5,880 nucleotides of DNA, from assembly GCA_020344435.1 (NCBI GenBank), contig CP070826.1, positions 255,008 through 260,887 of the forward strand, read 5' to 3'. This stretch comes from Candidatus Bathyarchaeota archaeon. Its GTDB lineage: Archaea; Thermoproteota; Bathyarchaeia; Bathyarchaeales; Bathyarchaeaceae. The notes beneath the pieces are model-generated. The model worked only from the letters and a program-made list of their open reading frames with translations, was not told the DNA's origin and did no database searches. This document shows, one piece after another, positions 1 through 5,603 of the stretch. Within the stretch, counting starts at the first letter, position 1; every line of letters begins with the position of its first letter. A program made the translations under genes and the position numbers.

Positions 1-1044
1 AGACAGTATCTTCTGAAATCTAGTGAAAAAGATTTCTTCCTAAGATTCAGCGCCTGCTTCGGCCAATTCCTCATGCTCCACGACACACAGATTTCCTACC
101 GCCAGTTGCCACTCAAAATCTACGAGTTGACCAAGTACAGTTTCAGAAGAGAGAAGAGCGGAGAACTCTCTGGGCTCAGAAGACTCAGAACATTCACGAT
201 GCCAGACTGCCACGCACTCTGCGCAAACCTTGAACAAGCCAAGAAAGAATTCCTCACAAGATTCAAGCTCTGCAAAGAGATATTGGAGAAAGGACTGGAA
301 CTGAAAAGAGAGGATTATGACCTGGCAATCAGATTCACCAAGGACTTCTACAATCAAAACAAGAACTTCATCGCTTCGTTGACAAAACTGAACGACAAGC
401 CTGCACTAGCCGAGGTGTGGGAAGAACGATTCGCATACTTCGAGTCGAAGTGGGAGTTCAACTTCGTAGACAACATGGACAAGGCATCCGCCCTCTCAAC
501 CGACCAGATAGACATCGAAAACGCTGAGAGATACAACATAACCTACGTGGATGAAAGTGGCGAGAGAAAGCACCCTCTGATCCTACACTGCAGCCCCAGC
601 GGAGCAATCGAGAGATGCGTCTACGCACTGTTGGAGAAGGCCTTTCGAGAACAGCAGAAAGGAGGCATACCCATACTGCCACTCTGGCTCGCACCAATCC
701 AAGTGAGAGTCATCCCCGTAGCCGATGATCTTCTTGAACACGCAGAAAAATTGTTGAACGAAATAGAACAGCACGGGATAAGAGCTGACTTAGACGACAG
801 ACCCCTAACGATGCAGAAGAAGGTTAGAGAGGCCGAGACGGAGTGGATCAACTACATAATTGTAGTCGGTCAGAAAGAGGTCAACTCAGGCCTGCTTCCA
901 ATAAGAGATAGGAAGATGGGAAAGATCAGAAAAGCAACGCTCCAAGAGTTCATTAATGAAATAGAAGAAGAAGTCAAGAACAAACCCTTCAAACCATCAA
1001 CACTTTCGAGATTCGTCTCTCAGAGACCCAAATTCTTCGGATGA
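1..1044 (+). CDS. thrS: Threonyl-tRNA synthetase, C-terminal part (5' end outside window)
   Basis: Class II aminoacyl-tRNA synthetase that charges tRNA-Thr with threonine in the cytoplasm. The frame is open from base 1, so 347 C-terminal residues are visible; the ATG at 73 is internal, because the catalytic core already runs before it. The three zinc ligands that select threonine can be placed by analogy with the E. coli enzyme: Cys at codon 55-57 (in FSACFGQF), His at 211-213 (PDCH) and His at 586-588 (LILHCSPSG). Motif 2 is visible at about codons 44-66 (FRRE, then GLRRLRTF), and the motif 3 Arg is at 613-615 (AIER). The anticodon-binding domain starts around LAPIQVRVIP and fills the last ~120 residues. 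The divergence from the bacterial sequence and the short basic tail ending in PKFFG fit an archaeal-type ThrRS. The N-terminal region, where an editing domain would be, lies outside the window. All catalytic signatures seen are intact. It ends in TGA, 75 bases before ilvE on the same strand. Confidence 0.95.
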   Translation, partial: RQYLLKSSEKDFFLRFSACFGQFLMLHDTQISYRQLPLKIYELTKYSFRREKSGELSGLRRLRTFTMPDCHALCANLEQAKKEFLTRFKLCKEILEKGLELKREDYDLAIRFTKDFYNQNKNFIASLTKLNDKPALAEVWEERFAYFESKWEFNFVDNMDKASALSTDQIDIENAERYNITYVDESGERKHPLILHCSPSGAIERCVYALLEKAFREQQKGGIPILPLWLAPIQVRVIPVADDLLEHAEKLLNEIEQHGIRADLDDRPLTMQKKVREAETEWINYIIVVGQKEVNSGLLPIRDRKMGKIRKATLQEFINEIEEEVKNKPFKPSTLSRFVSQRPKFFG

Positions 1045-1065
1045 CCCCTTCTTAGCGAAAGGCTG

Positions 1066-1078
1066 CAAAAGAAATATC
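1066..1078 (+). promoter_or_regulatory. Possible BRE/TATA promoter of ilvE
   Basis: The purine-rich stretch CAAAAGAAATATC lies about 42-54 bases before the ilvE ATG. A start site roughly 25 bases downstream would give a leader of about 20 bases that still contains the GGAG ribosome-binding site at 1111-1114. The fit to the archaeal TATA consensus is only moderate, so read-through from thrS remains possible. Confidence 0.3.
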
Positions 1079-1119
1079 AAAGATCAGTAGAATAGTCTAC
1101 GATTCCAGAGGGAGATTGG

Positions 1120-2010
1120 ATGGAGAAAGAGCTTTCAGTATACATAGATGGGAAGTTCTATCCCAAGTCCGGGGCAAAGGTTTCCGTATACGATCATGGA
1201 CTGCTCTATGGCGATGGAGTCTTCGAGGGGATACGCGCCTATGAAGGCGTCGTCTTCAAGCTAAAAGAGCACATAGACCGACTTTACAGATCCGCCCACA
1301 CAATCATGCTGCAGATACCCCTGACAAAGGATGAGATGACGAAGGCCGTTCTTGAGACTCTGAGAAAGAATGACTTGAAAACTGCTTACATTCGCCTACT
1401 AGTTACAAGAGGAGTCGGCGACTTGGGACTTGACCCGAGAAAATGCCCGAAGCCTTCCATAATAATCATCACTGAACCGGTCATAGAGCTGCATAGCGGA
1501 GAGGCGAAAGCAAAAGGTGTGACCACAATGATCTCTTGGGTGAAGCGAGACCCGGTGGACGCAACATCCCACGAGATAAAATCGCTCAATTATCTGAACA
1601 GCATCCTGGCTAAGATTGAGGCAAACACGACCGATGTTGACGAGGCCATATGCTTAGATAAGGTGGGTTTCGTCTGCGAAGGAGTAGCCGAGAACATATT
1701 CATTGTCAGGGAAGGAGAGATCTTTACACCTCCCGTTTCAACTGGAGCCTTGCCCGGAATAACGAGAGAAGCAGTTATGGAACTCGCTGAGAGGATGGGA
1801 TATGCGGCGACGGAAAGGAACATCACACCGAATGAGCTGTTCAACGCGGATGAAGTCTTCTTCACGGGAACTGCCGCTGAGGTGACGCCGGTGAGGGAAA
1901 TCAACAAGCGGAAGATAGGGAATGAAGAAGCAGGTCCCATCACAAAAAGGTTGATGCAGGAATTCTATAAAATGGTGAAAGACCCGAAAGAGGGAACGCT
2001 CATATATTAG
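1120..2010 (+). CDS. ilvE: Branched-chain amino acid aminotransferase (class IV PLP)
   Basis: Fold-type IV PLP enzyme that transfers the amino group between leucine, isoleucine or valine and 2-oxoglutarate. It is the last step of branched-chain amino acid synthesis and the first of their breakdown. At 296 residues it has normal family length. The motif YGDGVFEGIRAYEG (residues 30-43), with FEGIR rather than the YEVIR type of D-amino acid transaminases, points to branched-chain specificity. The PLP-binding lysine is K154 in HEIKSLNYLNS (codon 1579-1581). R54 in HIDRLYRSAH is the likely PLP-phosphate arginine. E187 and N192 in CEGVAENIF and the FFTGTAAEVTPV loop (247-258) complete the cofactor site. 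The ATG is preceded by AGAGGGAGA with GGAG at 1111-1114, five bases upstream, which supports this start. It ends in TAG, only 7 bases from the stop of the convergent alanine-type aminotransferase. Nothing looks broken. Exact substrate preference cannot be read from sequence alone. Confidence 0.93.
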   Translation: MEKELSVYIDGKFYPKSGAKVSVYDHGLLYGDGVFEGIRAYEGVVFKLKEHIDRLYRSAHTIMLQIPLTKDEMTKAVLETLRKNDLKTAYIRLLVTRGVGDLGLDPRKCPKPSIIIITEPVIELHSGEAKAKGVTTMISWVKRDPVDATSHEIKSLNYLNSILAKIEANTTDVDEAICLDKVGFVCEGVAENIFIVREGEIFTPPVSTGALPGITREAVMELAERMGYAATERNITPNELFNADEVFFTGTAAEVTPVREINKRKIGNEEAGPITKRLMQEFYKMVKDPKEGTLIY

Positions 2011-2017
2011 CGCGCGC

Positions 2018-3220
2018 TCAATCGTGCGATGTCATGAATCTTTCCAAACGGTCAAACGCTGTTTCGAGAACTTCAACCGGGGGTAGGAATGCTCCCCTGA
2101 AATGTCCCGTGCCATACGTCACGCAGAATCCCGAACCGTGTACGAGAAGAACCTGTGTCTTCTCCAAAGCTTGGCGGACAAAATCGAAATCGTCTCTCCA
2201 TCGTGAACCAACCCCATGAATCTTCGGAAAGACGTAGAATGCGCCCTCAGGCTTTGCACAACTAATTCCTTCAATCTCATTCAGTCGCTTCCAAGAATAA
2301 TCCCGCCTCCGCCTCAACTCTCCAACCATCTCCTCTATGTGGTCTTGCGGTCCCCTCAACGCCTCAACAGCAGCTTTCTGGACAGGAGTGTTGCAGCAAA
2401 GCCGTATTCTCGCCTCCTTCTCAACATTCTCTTTCATATCTGATAATTTCTCTTGCGAGTCGTGAAAATAGACGTAGCCAAGTCTCCATCCAGTCATCAG
2501 ATAAGCCTTTGAGAACCCGTTCAGCCCAAGTACTGGAACATCCTTCGCTATGTGAGCCAAGCTAACAAACTTCTTTTCATAGACAATCCGATCATAAATC
2601 TCATCTGATATCAGAAGAAGATTATGCTCACCTGCCAACTCCACCATTTCTCTCAGTATTTTCTCATCATAGAGCGAGCCAGTAGGGTTGTTCGGGTTGA
2701 TAACAACGATTCCTTTGGTTCTATCCGTCACCTTTGATCGAACATCATTGATGTCAGGTTGCCAACCGTTCTCTTCAATCGTTCTGTAAGAAATGGGCGT
2801 ACCACCAAAGAACTTTGCAAACGAGACATAGGGAGGGTAACATGGGCCTGGAACAAGAACCTCATCGCCCTTATCCACCGAAGCAGCCATAATCACATTG
2901 ATAGCCTCTGAAACGCCGCCTGTGACGAGAACATCATCAGGAGCAATAGTGACGCCATTCACCCTCTTTTCCTTCTCACAGATTGCATCCCTAAGCTCGG
3001 GAATCCCCTCTGAAGAGGAATACCAGTTGTACCCGTCTTTTACTGCTCTAATCAACGCCTCCTTAATATGACTTGGAGTGTCAAAATCAAACTTCACCGG
3101 ATCGCCTATGTTGAGGTAAATTACCTTCTTGCCTTTCTCCTCCTCTCTCTTGGCATAAACTATTACATCTCTGATGGCATATTCGATGTTGCGCACCCTT
3201 TCAGTAGCCTGATACATCAT
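2018..3220 (-). CDS. Alanine-type aminotransferase (class I/II PLP, AlaAT-like)
   Basis: Fold-type I PLP aminotransferase, most likely interconverting alanine + 2-oxoglutarate with pyruvate + glutamate. Phrases such as IEYAIRDV, LNIGDPVKFDFDTP, YNWYSSSEGIPELR and GHFRGAFLPP match, from memory, the Pyrococcus furiosus alanine aminotransferase almost word for word; aspartate or broader specificity cannot be excluded. With ATG at 3220 as residue 1 (400 aa), the PLP lysine is K238 in NGFSKAYLMTGWRLGY (codon 2507-2509). N178 (NPNNPTG), D206 and Y209 (ISDEIYD) and R246 contact the cofactor. R375 (HFRGAF) is the expected substrate-carboxylate arginine. The frame also opens at a GTG at 3229, but the tandem ATGs at 3220/3217 are preferred: a weak GTGA Shine-Dalgarno sits at 3226-3229, and the family N-terminus begins about there. 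It lies downstream of the RAM-domain gene on the same strand and could be co-transcribed, since I see no convincing promoter in the gap. It is convergent with ilvE. Confidence 0.93.
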   Translation of the reverse strand: MMYQATERVRNIEYAIRDVIVYAKREEEKGKKVIYLNIGDPVKFDFDTPSHIKEALIRAVKDGYNWYSSSEGIPELRDAICEKEKRVNGVTIAPDDVLVTGGVSEAINVIMAASVDKGDEVLVPGPCYPPYVSFAKFFGGTPISYRTIEENGWQPDINDVRSKVTDRTKGIVVINPNNPTGSLYDEKILREMVELAGEHNLLLISDEIYDRIVYEKKFVSLAHIAKDVPVLGLNGFSKAYLMTGWRLGYVYFHDSQEKLSDMKENVEKEARIRLCCNTPVQKAAVEALRGPQDHIEEMVGELRRRRDYSWKRLNEIEGISCAKPEGAFYVFPKIHGVGSRWRDDFDFVRQALEKTQVLLVHGSGFCVTYGTGHFRGAFLPPVEVLETAFDRLERFMTSHD

Positions 3221-3306
3221 CACACTCACACATGCACAATTAACGACTTCTGGCTTATCTTGACTGGAGAAGAGTCTTTGCTACATGAAAAGAAGCCTAG
3301 GAAGTG

Positions 3307-3546
3307 TCAGGAAGTCACTATCATAGTCAGTGTGGATCTGACCTTGTCTAATCTTCGGATCTGCCAAGTCACAACTTCCTTCAGCTTATCCATGCTCTCA
3401 GCCCCGATCTTGGCAACGATGTCATAGACTCCATAAACGTTATGAGCTTCCTGCACACCATCAACCTTCTTGATCGCATTCAAAACCTCATCCTCAGAAC
3501 CTATCTCCGTATTCACCAACACAAACGCAACCGGCAAACTATCCAT
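3307..3546 (-). CDS. Stand-alone AsnC/Lrp ligand-binding (RAM) domain protein
   Basis: A small protein (79 aa from ATG 3546; 81 aa if the in-frame TTG at 3552 is used) made of a single AsnC_trans_reg/RAM domain. This is the C-terminal amino-acid-sensing half of Lrp/AsnC regulators without the helix-turn-helix. The visible order is strand VAFVLVNTEIG, helix SEDEVLNAIKKVDGV, strand EAHNVYGVYDIVAKIGA (GVYD at residues 39-42) and helix ESMDKLKEVVTWQIRRL. The final strand, VRSTLTMIV, is typical of the family. Relatives form dimers that assemble into rings and bind amino acids between subunits. Such SARD proteins may modulate full-length Lrp partners or act as sensors. With no DNA-binding domain it cannot be a repressor alone. 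The ATG has GGAG directly abutting it, too close for a Shine-Dalgarno, but a TATA-like box lies about 30 bases upstream, so a (nearly) leaderless transcript is likely. It precedes the alanine-type aminotransferase on the same strand by about 86 bases. A T-rich CTTCTTTTC at 3287-3295 (minus strand) could be a weak terminator between them. Confidence 0.88.
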   Translation of the reverse strand: MDSLPVAFVLVNTEIGSEDEVLNAIKKVDGVQEAHNVYGVYDIVAKIGAESMDKLKEVVTWQIRRLDKVRSTLTMIVTS

Positions 3547-3574
3547 CTCCAAGCCTATGAATGGCTTAATGTCC

Positions 3575-3590
3575 TAAAAAGCTTATTGCT
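3575..3590 (-). promoter_or_regulatory. Candidate TATA/BRE promoter of the RAM-domain gene
   Basis: On the minus strand the sequence reads AGCAATAAGCTTTTTA. The TTTTTA part is 29-34 bases before the ATG at 3546, the spacing expected for an archaeal TATA box driving a leaderless or nearly leaderless mRNA. The same T run could instead serve as a poly-U termination signal for the upstream 574-residue gene, so the role is ambiguous. Confidence 0.35.
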
Positions 3591-3602
3591 GATTGTAGAC
3601 GG

Positions 3603-3621
3603 GCGCATGCATCCGGTGCGC
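3603..3621 (-). terminator. Short inverted repeat after the surface-protein gene
   Basis: GCGCA and TGCGC form a perfect 5-bp GC-rich stem around a 9-base loop. It lies 25 bases past the stop of the 574-residue gene and is followed on the minus strand by TTTTT at 3576-3580. The stem is short and the T run is about 22 bases away, so this is only terminator-like. Archaeal termination often depends on the T run alone. Confidence 0.22.
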
Positions 3622-3645
3622 TGAGGCTCGGGAAGAAAGTTGGAA

Positions 3646-5370
3646 CTAGAGTCCTGGAATCTCGCGTGTATAAGAGGCTTCATAACCGTCTTGAGTCTCT
3701 ATTGTGATTGTAATCTCATGCCCCTGCTCATCTATCCAGTTCTCCCATAGACAGATGAATGTGTGCCCGGTGTCTGTGGGAAGCAGGAATGGAAACGCTG
3801 GGGTCACATTAGCCGTCAAGTCTGAAGGAGTTCCATCCACTGTCACTGTCACCGTCGCGAGCGTGAAGTTGAGCAGTGTAGGATTCTGGACTGTGATGTT
3901 GAAGTAATCCTCTGCAATAGGATTGAAAGTGGCGCCAGTGATTGTTAGGGCTACGAGAGCAACCGAGTCAGAGTGGAAAGAGTAACCTTGTTCAGTCTCC
4001 ACAACTATCGTAGCATCTTCTCCTACTTGTCTCTCCCAATTCCACGGACATGCAAAATCGATCGAGTGAGTACGGTTGAGCGATATGGGGAGGCCTAGAA
4101 GATCAGTCAAGTCTCCTACAATCTCATCTTCTATCATCACAAACACGTGGGTGACTTCAGTATCCGCAAGGGAGAATTCCGAATTTCGAACAGTAAGATT
4201 GAACTGGCCTGTGTCGATGGGATCGAATGTGAGGTTGGTGATGTCCAGTACTATCGGTGGTGGAGTGTCTTGCGTGTAGTTTGTCGTGAATCCCTGCAAT
4301 GTGGATACAATAATCGTGACATCCTCGCTTCGATGCTCCGTCCAATTCCACGGACATATGAATGTTTCTGAAGAGCTCCTGTTGAGCGCGAAGGGAATAG
4401 GAGGATTCACAGCAGTCCCGTTGTCCACGGTCCATTTTCGAACCGTCAGATTCTCCATGATAACAGTGATGGCTGACACATTAACGTATGTTGGAGAAGC
4501 CTGGTCATTCCTGACCGCAACATCAACGTGTGTTGCGTTTGTGACATCGAAGAGAATCTCTGTGATCTCCAGAGTCACTGGTAATGGCGTCATTTCAGTA
4601 ATGTAATCCTTGTACCCCTGTGAGGTATAAACAGTCACGGTTACACTGGCGTTTTGATATCCGGTCCAATCCCATGAGCACATAAGATTACGTGACTCCC
4701 CTGGGTCAAGTGGCAATGGAAGTGAAGGGCTTATCTCGGTTATGTTTGGTTTGATCCCGCCCTCCACAGCTACAGATACTTCTGTGATGTCGATGGTGGC
4801 GTTATGCGTGGCGGATGATATATGGTTTTGAACTGTCACGTTGAAGTGTCTAACGCTTAATGCGGAGTTGAAGCTGACATCGACGATTCTCAGGTCCACA
4901 AGTGGCGTTTCTGTCTTCAGGGTCGGACCCGATCCGTCGGTGAGAAAAGCGATTATTCCTACTTCTTCCCCTGTGTAGTTCGCCCAGTCCCATCTACACT
5001 CGAAGGTTTGAAGGCCTGAAAAATCGATTGCAGCTTTTGGGAGTCTGTACGGAAGCATGGGGTTAGTGGCGTTTATGCTATGAATAAGACCATCTTCAGT
5101 TGATGTGGCAATTGTCTCAATGCGGGCCTCTGTTGGGGAATAGGATGGGTTGAAGATCGTCACGTTGAAGACGCTTGTGTCTTCAAGCGGGAAAGTCGCG
5201 TTTGTTATAATCACGTCACTGTTCTCTGGGATTCGGATCTTCAAGTTTTCGTAGTAGCCTACTACCCACATGTAGGAGAGAAGCGCTCCACATATCAGCA
5301 AGGCTACATGTGACAGAATGAGAACAAGAGTTGAAACCGCCTTTAAGTTTCGAGTCACTCGCAACTTCAT
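3646..5370 (-). CDS. Membrane-anchored surface protein with five Cys-Trp repeats, unknown function
   Basis: A 574-residue protein with no named family that I recognise. Residues 1-11 are basic (K2, R4, R7, K10), and residues 12-40 form one hydrophobic segment (AVSTLVLILS to VVGYY). The KAVS junction resembles the class III signal of archaeal type IV pilin-like proteins; an uncleaved signal anchor is the alternative. From about residue 53 to the C-terminus there are five tandem ~100-residue repeats rich in beta-strand and Thr/Val. The consensus is roughly an L-x-I-x-x-x-x-F strand, FNVTVxN, a proline-containing turn, FxCxWxW, VTIxVxTxQGY and a TP-rich linker. Cysteines at 125, 231, 339, 441 and 540 are one per repeat; the only other is C27 in the membrane segment. 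I count 21 N-x-S/T sequons (x not Pro), suggesting a heavily N-glycosylated extracellular stalk or binding protein. There is no C-terminal membrane segment or sorting signal; the protein stops right after repeat 5 (IPGL). The start is well supported: GGAGG at 5375-5379 lies four bases before the ATG. The gene is divergent from the AOR gene and upstream of the RAM gene on the same strand. Repeats look Ig-like or CARDB-like, but that is inference. Confidence 0.85.
   Translation of the reverse strand: MKLRVTRNLKAVSTLVLILSHVALLICGALLSYMWVVGYYENLKIRIPENSDVIITNATFPLEDTSVFNVTIFNPSYSPTEARIETIATSTEDGLIHSINATNPMLPYRLPKAAIDFSGLQTFECRWDWANYTGEEVGIIAFLTDGSGPTLKTETPLVDLRIVDVSFNSALSVRHFNVTVQNHISSATHNATIDITEVSVAVEGGIKPNITEISPSLPLPLDPGESRNLMCSWDWTGYQNASVTVTVYTSQGYKDYITEMTPLPVTLEITEILFDVTNATHVDVAVRNDQASPTYVNVSAITVIMENLTVRKWTVDNGTAVNPPIPFALNRSSSETFICPWNWTEHRSEDVTIIVSTLQGFTTNYTQDTPPPIVLDITNLTFDPIDTGQFNLTVRNSEFSLADTEVTHVFVMIEDEIVGDLTDLLGLPISLNRTHSIDFACPWNWERQVGEDATIVVETEQGYSFHSDSVALVALTITGATFNPIAEDYFNITVQNPTLLNFTLATVTVTVDGTPSDLTANVTPAFPFLLPTDTGHTFICLWENWIDEQGHEITITIETQDGYEASYTREIPGL
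3649..5214 (-). repeat. Five tandem ~100-codon protein repeats
   Basis: Approximate units on the minus strand are R1 4900-5214 (residues 53-157), R2 4576-4899 (158-265), R3 4252-4575 (266-373), R4 3955-4251 (374-472) and R5 3649-3954 (473-574). The C-x-W core recurs every 106, 108, 102 and 99 residues: CRWDW, CSWDW, CPWNW, CPWNW and CLWENW. R1 lacks the QGY signature seen (as QGY/QGF/DGY) in the others, and R5 has one extra residue between its tryptophans, so the end units are the most diverged. At DNA level the units have mostly drifted apart, but R3 and R4 share 16 identical bases at 4342-4357 and 4036-4051, covering the CPWNW codons. Confidence 0.85.
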
Positions 5371-5374
5371 CCAT

Positions 5375-5379
5375 CCTCC
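5375..5379 (-). promoter_or_regulatory. Ribosome-binding site of the surface-protein gene
   Basis: GGAGG on the minus strand, four bases before the ATG at 5368-5370. It is a strong match to the archaeal anti-Shine-Dalgarno core and fixes the start of the 574-residue protein at the residue just before its basic N-terminal stretch. Confidence 0.7.
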
Positions 5380-5428
5380 AAGTTATGCCTTTACGATGAT
5401 TGCAGGTTATTTGAAGTTTTTCTATGAG

Positions 5429-5436
5429 TAAATAAG
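5429..5436 (-). promoter_or_regulatory. Possible TATA box of the surface-protein gene
   Basis: On the minus strand CTTATTTA lies about 59-66 bases before the ATG. A start site about 26 bases downstream would give a leader of about 36 bases containing the GGAGG site. A second AT-rich candidate, CAAATAA at 5407-5413, is closer to the gene, so the assignment is uncertain. Confidence 0.25.
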
Positions 5437-5553
5437 CGTTGGGTTTCGCAGAGTGCACGCATGGCTTTTTCGACTTGCCTTTTTCTTCTGAATAGTCAGT
5501 AGCGCCCAATCGGTATATGAACCAAACATGCCATACATGCATGCCAACTGAGG

Positions 5554-5567
5554 CAAAAATATAAATC
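5554..5567 (+). promoter_or_regulatory. BRE/TATA promoter of the AOR gene
   Basis: CAAAAATATAAATC is the best archaeal promoter match in the window: an A-rich BRE-like half followed by TATAAAT. Transcription would be expected to start near 5587, giving a leader of about 17 bases that retains the GGTGAT ribosome-binding site at 5593-5598. Confidence 0.6.
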
Positions 5568-5592
5568 TCAATAAGCCACGCATGTCAAGAAT

Positions 5593-5598
5593 GGTGAT
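5593..5598 (+). promoter_or_regulatory. Ribosome-binding site selecting a TTG start
   Basis: GGTGAT matches the archaeal Shine-Dalgarno sequence and ends five bases before the TTG at 5604-5606. It matters because no ATG or GTG lies in this frame between the stop at 5595-5597 and the conserved part of the protein. This site is what makes the TTG convincing. Confidence 0.6.
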
Positions 5599-5603
5599 TT
5601 CCA

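Noticed and set aside
73..75. ATG at 73 as the true start of the synthetase
   Set aside because: The frame is open to base 1, and the upstream residues (RFSACFGQF) contain the conserved zinc cysteine of the ThrRS core, so the gene begins before the window.
3068..3427. A 119-codon plus-strand frame across the aminotransferase/RAM gap
   Set aside because: It runs antisense to two genes with clear family signatures, and its translation shows no recognisable motif.
5216..5542. A 108-codon minus-strand frame overlapping the start of the 574-residue gene
   Set aside because: It overlaps the well-supported coding start, signal segment and ribosome-binding site in another frame, and the translation is of low plausibility.
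5371..5603. A tRNA or structured RNA gene in the largest intergenic region
   Set aside because: Fragments such as GGGTTTCGCAGAG loosely recall a T-loop, but no cloverleaf stems or GGTTCRA core could be found on either strand.
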